64,000 bases of DNA, taken from assembly GCA_002633025.1 (NCBI GenBank), contig NMRB01001629.1:74486-138485 (forward strand), given 5' to 3'. Position 1 is the stretch's first letter. Each line of letters starts with the position of its first letter. The notes beneath the pieces are model-generated. The model saw only the letters and a list, made by a program, of their open reading frames with translations, ran no database searches and was not told the DNA's origin. Source of the stretch: Notospermus geniculatus (Eukaryota; Nemertea; Pilidiophora; Heteronemertea; Lineidae). The position numbers and the translations under genes are program-made. Of the stretch, positions 56,582-64,000 are shown piece after piece.

Positions 56582-56880
56582 GGAAGATGGCGGTGCCACC
56601 TTTACTGTGGATGACGGGGCATGTTTGGCCACTTCAATCGCTTCTAAAACGAAACACTATCCAAGAATTTGAACTGGAAGTAATGGCCAGGATTCATCAG
56701 GTCCGAATAGAAGTGTTGAATTGAAGAACAGGTTCATATATGATGACGAATTTTGAATATTCCTAGGTGCTGGACTCTCATTTCGTGAAGTGGCTGCCAT
56801 TTTGCCTCTGGATGTGGGAAAACCCGACTCTGAATGTGGGATTGCCCCTCTGCACGATGTGTGGGTGATTCCCCAGGGTG
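56582..56880 (+). pseudogene. Inverted copy of the 53033..53335 fragment
   Basis: This reads GGATFTVDDGACLATSIASK on the plus strand with high similarity to the copy 3.2 kb to the left. It loses the open frame soon after. Confidence 0.5.
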
Positions 56881-56935
56881 TTAGTGCGCTAGTGACGCCG
56901 CCTGTCGAGTTGTTACTTAACTAAACGTCAGTGGG

Positions 56936-57028
56936 CCCTCCCTCCCTCCCTCCCTCCCTAACTCCCTAACTCCCTCACTCACTCACTCCCTCACTCCCTC
57001 ACTCCCTCACTCCCTCCCTCCCTCCCTC
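56936..57028. repeat. CCCT/CACT pyrimidine microsatellite
   Basis: This is a nearly pure pyrimidine run of CCCT, CACT and AACTCCCT units. Such tracts can form triplex DNA. Confidence 0.9.
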
Positions 57029-58099
57029 CGTAGGCATGGCAGGCCTGCCATTACGGCTGTCGAGGTAAATTTCGGTCTAAAATTGCCTGTAAAATCGTTA
57101 AACGTGAGTATGACACAGTGAATTATTGCTTGTTTTTTTACATAAATTGTATAAGATTATGGTGATAAGTTTCCGTGTCCTCCACGCAGGATTGTAGGTG
57201 TTTTCTGCCAAAACAAATATTGTAATTTGTACATTCATTGCGCGGTTTGGCGCGACAAAGTCACGTGTACGTATCGACCACGGTACAGCGTGACGGCCCA
57301 GTCTGTTAGGGCTTACCAATCTCGTTCCCAGATCTACCTCATCCGAGGATATCTCTGGCAAGGGCTACGACCTGACCAAAATTTCTGGTCAACCGCTGGC
57401 AGCGTGCCAAAATGTTTGTTTCACACAATATTTCGTTCTTCGATGACTGAAAAACATTATATATGCCTAAAAGGCCATTTAATACTCCCAAAACACGAAG
57501 TTGTTTGAGTATTTTAGAACAATTTCAAACGAATAGTTAGCATGGTTTGTTGCGAACATCATCGCGGCCTCGGCGTGATTCGCCTCAAAATTAGTAGATT
57601 GCGCATGCGCAGTATTCCTGAAGTCGTCAGCCCTTTCCAGTGGTGTTGTAGGAACGTAAACCCACTGGGGACGAGTTTGAGGGCTTACAACAAGAGCTGA
57701 AATTGAGAGCTAATAGTTAAAACACAAAGGAGAAACTATTTTTGTATGGCACGAGTGTACGGGTAATGTGCGATCAATAGCTTTAAAATAAGTGAAAACG
57801 AATACCTAAAACCGTGCACCAGCACATTCTTACTTTTTATGACCATAAAAATGTGCTCATATTTGCGAGTGATTTTAAACAACTTAGTTTTACGGAAGTA
57901 GACACAAGTTTAAACTTGACCATGAACCTTCAACCGCAACAAATGTACTGGGTTTGTAGTAACCTTGGGTTTGTAACCCTTTCATAGTTCTACTTCGGGG
58001 CTCAAGGATAGCTGATGCGAACCATGTAACTATCAAAATAAAAACATATCTATTTGCTTTAACACTTTCCTGAAAATCTGGCAAACGAGTTGCCTCATA
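57029..58099. other. No gene recognised
   Basis: The minus frame 58132..57890 is part of the LINE tail at most. No other motif is seen. Confidence 0.35.
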
Positions 58100-58320
58100 A
58101 CTCAATGGCTTTAAGTTGTTTTGTCTCAACACATCATGAAATTCTACCTTTTAACTCGCCAATCTTCACACACTCTTCAAACAAGTGGTCGAATGTTTCT
58201 AAGCTTCTATTACACAAACTACATTTCCTCCCGCGTTCCAGCAGAAAATTCCACATCCTTCCTGATCAATCCGCCCGTCCATATGCCACCACCGCAGTCC
58301 TTGTTCATATCAACACGTTA
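58100..58320 (-). pseudogene. LINE ORF2 C-terminal motif
   Basis: The minus strand reads LERGRKCSLCNRSLETFDHL followed by FEEC, the complete CxxC..H..C motif of LINE ORF2 ends. It is immediately downstream of an ORF1 relic, with endonuclease and RT missing. Confidence 0.7.
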
Positions 58321-58325
58321 CCACA

Positions 58326-59550
58326 TTAAGATTGGGAATAAACATATCCGAAAGTGTCTAACCATCCCGGCCCGTCCCCCAGGTCCAACGAGGGTGGGGA
58401 AAGGGACCCAACGAGAGCAGAACAGGGAACTTCACCCTCCTCAGCAGAAGCTGATCCCATGTGACGAGCTCGCTTTAAATCAGAACACGTGTTAGGGGTG
58501 TAACTGTGTGAGTGGATCGTCCACATCGTCCAAGGAACGCTTCGTACCATCCTGCGAGTCCATTGCAGGCGGTACTGCCTCACCATCCTCCGTGGGAACA
58601 GGGCTGGCATCCATAACAGGGTCCACGTTTCCGACAGACGCAACAACGGGAACGGGACTAACATCCTCACCAGACGGCTCGACACTCTCCGTAGGGTTCA
58701 CATCTCCGACTGAAACCCCATCCACTATAGGATTCCCCTCGGCATCCTCAACAGCGAACAGCTCGTCATCTTTGTCCCGGGGCAGTCTAACCAAATCACT
58801 CACGCTCGGCGGGGCACGTGCCTTTCCAGACGAGACGTTCGCATAAGTTGACAGAGAGAAATTTCGTCCTTGCCGTCCCTGCGGACACTCCCCTCCGCAC
58901 GAGTGTGACCTATCGTGTCGCACTTGAGGCAGAACGGAAGGCGTCCCTTGCACGTAACAAGCAGTGTATATCCATTTCCCGTTGTGATTTTGTGGGGAAT
59001 GTTGACCCGATCACGTTGTGAGATCTCGAGGGTGACCACGCGGATGCCAGAGGCCACAGACACATTAGGACCCACAGCAACTTTCTCAAATTTTACATCG
59101 AGAACGTCACCAACATTAGAAAACAACATACGAAGGTAATCGTTCCTTACATACGTACAAGGGGAGCCAATGCACTCTAATGTTAGGACTTTCCCTCGAA
59201 ATAGAAGTGAAGACGAATGTACGGCCTCGAAATCCTTCCAAACCAAGAGAACAGAGATAATCAGCGTCACGAAAATTATCAAACGTAGCATAATATTCGG
59301 AAGATCTCTCCTTTTGATACAATCCAACAAGGGCGGGGATATGTACAGTCGTGTTCATATTAAAGCGGATTGCTCGCGTCTGTCCAAAGTGAACCAAAAA
59401 TAATAAAACGTCCCGTTTTATTCGTAACAACAACTGGTAAATGCATTGCTGCGGCCGCTCCGGAAACGGTGCTGTTGAATCTTTGACTCGGCACGAATAG
59501 TCCGCTTTAATATCAACACCGATTTTCTCAAATATCTCATAAACCACCAA
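58326..59550 (-). pseudogene. LINE ORF1 relic with zinc knuckle (copy 3, best preserved)
   Basis: Overlapping minus frames give GFRGRTFVFTSISRESPNIR, the RRM-like MLFSNVGDVLDVKFEKVAVG, NIPHKITTGNGYTLLVTC and the zinc knuckle CLKCDTIGHTRAE (the last Cys lies across a frame change: GECPQGRQGRN). A long acidic, Val/Pro/Ser-rich tail to 58492 follows. At least two frameshifts separate the blocks. Confidence 0.7.
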
Positions 59551-59559
59551 ACCAATTTC

Positions 59560-59890
59560 AATGCGGTTTTCTGCATCAGGTCAGAAATCTTGTTGACTAC
59601 AACTGGGCATAAATGTTTTTGCACAAGATTCACTTCTTCATTGCGTAATTTGTCATTGAAAAAAAGGTCCAAAAAACGTTTTTGTTTCTGGATTTTTCAC
59701 CAAAATTCCTTTGCTAGAATGAAGTTATGCCAAAATAAAGGTGATTTAGCAAGTTACTGTCAAAATCTGTCGTTTAGTTTTTGAGAAATTGACGTTTTAA
59801 CTTGTGTTAATTTATACAAAAACGCTCTCTCTTATTACACGACAACTGAAAACAGTTAAAAATATATTTGTCTGATTCCGAGGCACCACC
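59560..59890. repeat. Partial copy of the 40962..41715 foldback
   Basis: GTGTTAATTTATACAAAAACG.. through GAGGCACCA matches the centre and inner arm of the foldback at 41330..41430 with divergence. Confidence 0.55.
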
Positions 59891-60807
59891 GTTGGTTCTT
59901 CAATCTGGCCCCCGATGCTTGGCAATATAAGTTAACTAGATGTAGAAAATTGACTATACTTTTATTTGAGGTTAACATTCCCGTAAAATCATCAGCAAAA
60001 ATGGCCTGCTTGATAGACCGTGGAAGACCAGGAACGGAAAGGCCCGCGATGGACTCATCCGACCTGACCTTTGGCGCAAGAGGTTCTAAACAAAGAACAA
60101 AAAGTAGAGGCGACATGGCGCAGCCCTGACGCACACCCCGGGACAAGTAAGAAGAAGAGATATGGCTGTTGACGATAACGCTGGCTCTGGCTTGATTGTA
60201 CAAAATCTTTACCCATTTAACAAAAGTAGATTAAATCCCGCTGGTCCACATATTAAAGATATATGCCCAAAAAAGGAGGTCGAAAGCTTTGGGAATCATA
60301 TCTTTGTGCATAATTACAGTTCTGACACCGTTTTCGATGTTGGGGAACTCCTTTAATTTTCCCCTCGTTACTCTGATAACTTTGCCGTACTTTGTGAATT
60401 CCTCAAACACTTGCTCATCCGGCATTTCCGCCGGGAGGTTAAATATGGCGACATATTTGTTATTTAGAGTAAACTTTCTTACTTCAAATGGCTCCACTTG
60501 CGTGACCGTGAAGTTGCTATTGCATATTTCTAGGGTGATGGGCACTCTGTTGAAATCTATTCCTTTCTTGAAAGTAATCTGATACTCTCTCTTTGACAAC
60601 TTTTGGACACATTGGATAGCTTGAATTGATATACCCTGACTATTCACGGCTCTTATTACATCTGATGCAGCACTCAGGAATCACTGCATCGCTGCACTTT
60701 ACTGAGTATGAGAAATGCCTTTTTATGATATTTGTCACGATTGGTTCATAATCATCATTCATGGGCTCATCTACCACTTCTTGAGTGGCCCCGGCGTACC
60801 TCGCCAT
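59856..60807 (-). pseudogene. ORF1-like domain joined to reverse transcriptase
   Basis: A minus-strand start (MARYAGATQEVVDEPMNDDY at 60807) leads, after a frameshift near 60650, to an RRM-like protein (YVAIFNLPAEMPDEQVFEEF, GKVIRVTRGKLKEFPNIENG). At HKDMIPKAFD it runs directly into RT sequence (WAYIFNMWTSGI, one TAA stop, then FVKWVKILYNQARASVIV, RGVRQGCAMSPLLFVLCLEP, and FADD in place of YADD). The frame is kept across the junction. Endonuclease and early RT motifs are missing, so this is a deletion chimera whose join falls at or near the KAFD word. Confidence 0.7.
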
Positions 60808-61164
60808 GCTTTGTTTGGCGAAGCACTATCAATGTGTGTATAGTGTATAATATGCGTGCATACGGGCGACGCCCAGTGTGCACTGGGCGTAAACACAAAG
60901 GAACTCAAAAGAAAGTACTTTTTCCTCTTCAAAATTAATAAAATCCAAACGAATCCAAAACTAAAAGCTCACTGTCATGACTGTGATGGTGCCGAGAACT
61001 TAAATGTGCAAAATAAAGTCACATAACGTAAAATAAAGTCACAAAACGTGAAGAATCAACGAGAAATCCTGGGAGAACGCCCTTCGTGATCAACGTTGAC
61101 TCCTGTCCAGACCTTACCAAAAATACTGGAGGATGTTAACGACCATTTTCGATGTGAGGAGAAC
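60808..61164. other. No gene recognised
   Basis: Presumably 5' sequence of the chimeric element to the left. Nothing else is seen. Confidence 0.35.
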
Positions 61165-61189
61165 TTTTTTTTATAAGGAAGTGTTTATT

Positions 61190-61510
61190 GCACGTATCCC
61201 GGTGACGGCCTACAGAGATAACGGCCTACACTATTTACAATATGTACAAGGTGGTAACTGAACAAAAATATTACAAACGAGGAACATCCCACTGGCTGAA
61301 GGAAATAAAGAACATACGTCAAACCCGTTGTAACTAGAGAGAGAACGAACACGGATATAGAGACAACGGGATTGACGGCTTACAGAATTTATACAATATA
61401 TACAAGGAGAAGACTGAATGATACAGCAGAGAATGAAACGACTCATACTGGTTCATAAGGATAAGCGACAGACGTCAAACCCGTTGTGCTTAAAGTGAGG
61501 AAGAAACCGG
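61190..61510 (-). repeat. LINE 3' UTR with repeated GTCAAACCCGTT words
   Basis: CGTCAAACCCGTTGT occurs at about 61318 and 61474, with the inverse CAACGGGATTGACG between them. The same words are in the tail at 50935..50995. They form potential stem-loops in the transcript, possibly the site recognised by the LINE reverse transcriptase (inference). Confidence 0.6.
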
Positions 61511-62220
61511 CAGATAAGGCAGTGGGTTTACACAAGGTTCACAAATGCAATATCGCTATCAAAATTACGAAAACAAAGACACGAAGACTCCCCTAAGACA
61601 CAGAACTAAATGTCGCTTCGCTCGGCAACAGATAGGAAAGCGTCAATGAGGGTTTCATCAACTCCCTCGTCTCTGAAAAGTTCAATACAGAAATGTCTAA
61701 AAGCATCAATGATCGAATTATTATCCCGCAAAGTTTCCCCGTCTTTTACTATATGCTTTATAAGTTTTTTTGCCCCGGTTCTGCTCTCGAATATCAACAA
61801 ATTTAGAAGGCTTTTCCGAAAATTCTAAAAAATCGCACTTTGATCTAATAGTTCTCCCTTTGGCAGATAAGGCAGTGGGTTTACACAAGGTTCACAAATG
61901 CAATATCGCTATCAAAATTACGAAAACAAAGACACGAAGACTCCCCTAAGACACAGAACTAAATGTCGCTTCGCTCGGCAACAGATTAGGAAAGCGTCAA
62001 TGAGGGTTTCATCAACTCCCTCGTCTCTGAAAAGTTCAATATAGAAATGTCTAAAAGCATCAATGATCGAATTATTATCCCGCAAAGTTTCCCCGTCTTT
62101 TACTATATGCTTTATAAGTTTCTTTTTGCCCCGGTTCTGCTCTCGAATATCAACAAATTTAGAAGGCTTTTCCGAAAATTCTAAAAAATCGCGCTTTGAT
62201 CTAATAGTACTCCCTTTGAA
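61508..62220. repeat. ~353-bp direct duplication in LINE
   Basis: GGCAGATAAGGCAGTGGGTT starts copies at 61508 and 61862, with a few indels (for example one extra T after CAACAGAT). Each contains the same part of ORF2. Confidence 0.9.
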
Positions 62221-64000
62221 ATTTTGTGATTCGATCATTAAAATTTGTTCCCTAAGGGCGTTAATTTAGTCAATATAAAATGAAGAATGGTTGGCTGATA
62301 ATTTATGTAAATTTGAGTATTTCTTACGGAGGGAGTTGATGATGTTGCGAGTAACAGTATTTCTTTTCCTACAGTAATTAACGACAAAATGTTTAATATC
62401 GGTTTTTAAAGAGTCCCACCTCTGAGGGGATAAAATAAAACCAGTCATTTTGTCTTTCCAAAATTGAATAAATGAACGAATAAAGGTTGATTCTTTCAGG
62501 ACCGAGTTATTGAGTTTCCAATAACCCGGACCTAAAGCGACTGGATCATGAGAACTGAGGGAGAAGTACACAAGGTCATGGTCCGTGACGTAAAAGGAAG
62601 ACGCACAGACAGAGGGACTTAGAAACATAAAATCGGTCAAGTCTACTATGAATAGAGCCGTTACTAGAATGCCACGTGAGCGAGACAGAATTAGGATAAA
62701 AATGGCGATATGGGTCGATAAGGTTGAATTCCCTACATAAAGAGGTAATTTCATTTGCCCCAGTGAGACTACGCTCAGGATTCCCCCCGCACTTATCTAA
62801 AGAGGTATTTAAAACACAATTCCAATCCCCCCCCCCCCCCAAGAATAATTTTCCGACTACACCCTAAATAAGAATATAAAGTTGAAAGGAACTCAACCCT
62901 ATCTTTACCGTAACAGGTGAGTATATATTGACAAGTCGTAACTTTAAATTGTCAATGGTAACATCCACATATAAAGGTCGGCCATCAATATCAAAGTGAA
63001 ATTTTTCAGTTTGAAAATCATAATTAAACAGAAGGATGGCAACACCAGTATTTTTCCGGGATGAAAGGGAGCAAAAAGCTTTACATGAAAATAACTGTTC
63101 TATTTTGTTCGCGACCGAAAGAAGATAAATGTTGGTTTCTTCTAAAAAAAGGATATCTAAATTACTTTCAGAAACAAAAGCAGAAATTTTCCGTTGTTTC
63201 TGGAGAGAACTTAGACCACGACAATTTAAAGTTCCGATTTTAAAGGAAGCCATGCTGACAGAGAATTAGATTATTTAAAATGAGTAATACGGCAGAGAAC
63301 GAGTAAATGAGTAAACAAGTAAAAAAGAACGTTACCAACTCCGAAAGGAGAAAAGCCACAGTCCAATTCCGGTCCTTGGTCATCTGCCATTGAGCCATAT
63401 ACCGCCGCCATTGTCCTATTTCGTTCCATCGTCAAAGTCCATGTTATGTTTCCTATCACTACCCTATCTCATCACAGTTCCTATGAAAACACACAAAGTG
63501 TCCCCAAGCTCCATAACCAACGGTACAGAGAAGTCTGGAAAGTCAATTGGAATCTCATCCTCCACACCCTCTGCATGACCGACAACACAAACCTTCTTTG
63601 CATCGGAGCACACGTTCGGTGTGAACTGGGTTAGCTCCTCGTCATCCGAATCCAGATGGCGCTTCCCTGTATCTACCACACCATCCATCTGAACCTGTGA
63701 CTCCTTACCACCGTTCTCATCCCCGATATCCTCTCCATTGGCACGGTCCTCCACCTGCACAACGTCTTGGAGGTTCCGACAGAGCCTTATCACGAACTTG
63801 CACCTGCACATTACTACGGGCTCCCTCCTGATCGCTCTCGGGGACATCCTCCAGCTCTTTGTCACTGACCTGATCCTGCACACTCTCGCGGTCCTGCTGC
63901 TGCCCACTTTCGCGAACTTCTTCCTCGTCATTACGAGTCTCCTCCTCCGGCACAATTTCCCCATCATCCACACTCGCATTCTCCGCCTCGTCTGCGCTCT

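Larger units (their letters stand above)
61165..63979 (-). pseudogene. L1/Tx1-type LINE lacking its RT core
   Basis: In minus order: the ORF1 acidic tail (63979..63464, running off the window), then ORF2 from 63253 (FKIGTLNCRGLSSLQKQRKI, endonuclease start; DILFLEETN), then GGGDWNCVLNTSLDKCGG and SIHSRLDRFYVSKSL, then the linker GYWKLNNSVLKESTF to about 61920. A ~353-bp direct duplication follows and then 3' UTR repeats. AATAAA and a T-run (A-tail, 61165..61172) mark the 3' end. The whole reverse transcriptase is absent. Several frameshifts are present. Confidence 0.8.

Overview
The window reads as animal nuclear DNA, probably from a marine invertebrate deuterostome. Supporting signs are spliced genes with GT..AG introns, THAP, PHD and SWIM zinc fingers, and several LINE families. 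Terminal-inverted-repeat (TIR) elements are very dense, the palindromic word TAGGCCTA is frequent, and there is a degenerate CCCTAA array. The deuterostome placement is an inference from style; no species marker was found. There are no bacterial operons, CRISPR arrays or rRNA genes. Most of the 64 kb is nested mobile DNA.

The centrepiece is one apparently complete DNA transposon at 21995..29016 (about 7.0 kb). It has 64-bp terminal inverted repeats and a 2-bp target duplication. It carries two convergent spliced genes that each start about 75-80 bp inside a TIR: a THAP-domain DDE transposase (504 codons, all three catalytic acidic residues present) and a SWIM finger / YqaJ-type nuclease / PHD finger protein. 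It sits inside an array of ~146-bp tandem repeats, and the neighbouring units show the empty site. A Tc1-like foldback element sits in the same array.

Layout: 0-5 kb, small MITEs and two unrecognised minus-strand genes, one split in frame by a TTAA-flanked element. 5-13 kb, repeats, a possible PAN/apple exon, a decayed CACTA-type transposase, and TTAA- and TA-flanked long-TIR elements. 13-21 kb, hairpin MITEs, a SINE-like piece, LINE relics and a possible Polinton-type protein fragment. 21-30 kb, the THAP/YqaJ element and the Tc1-like element. 30-34 kb, a LINE relic and AT-rich repeats. 34-37 kb, a partial spliced OB-fold (RPA1-like) gene. 37-41 kb, weak retroelement relics. 41-48 kb, foldback elements built of short tandem repeats, LINE fragments and an exon-like region. 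48-64 kb, a second Tc1-like copy, LINE ORF1 relics with most of ORF2 missing, a large TU-like foldback element with an 8-bp target duplication, and a LINE that runs off the right edge.

Host coding content is thin: the OB-fold gene, the two 1.7-4.3 kb genes and a few isolated exons. Most coding capacity belongs to transposable elements, many internally deleted. Single N characters at 5187, 15791 and 20775 may hide unresolved sequence. All family names rest on reading motifs by eye, without database searches.
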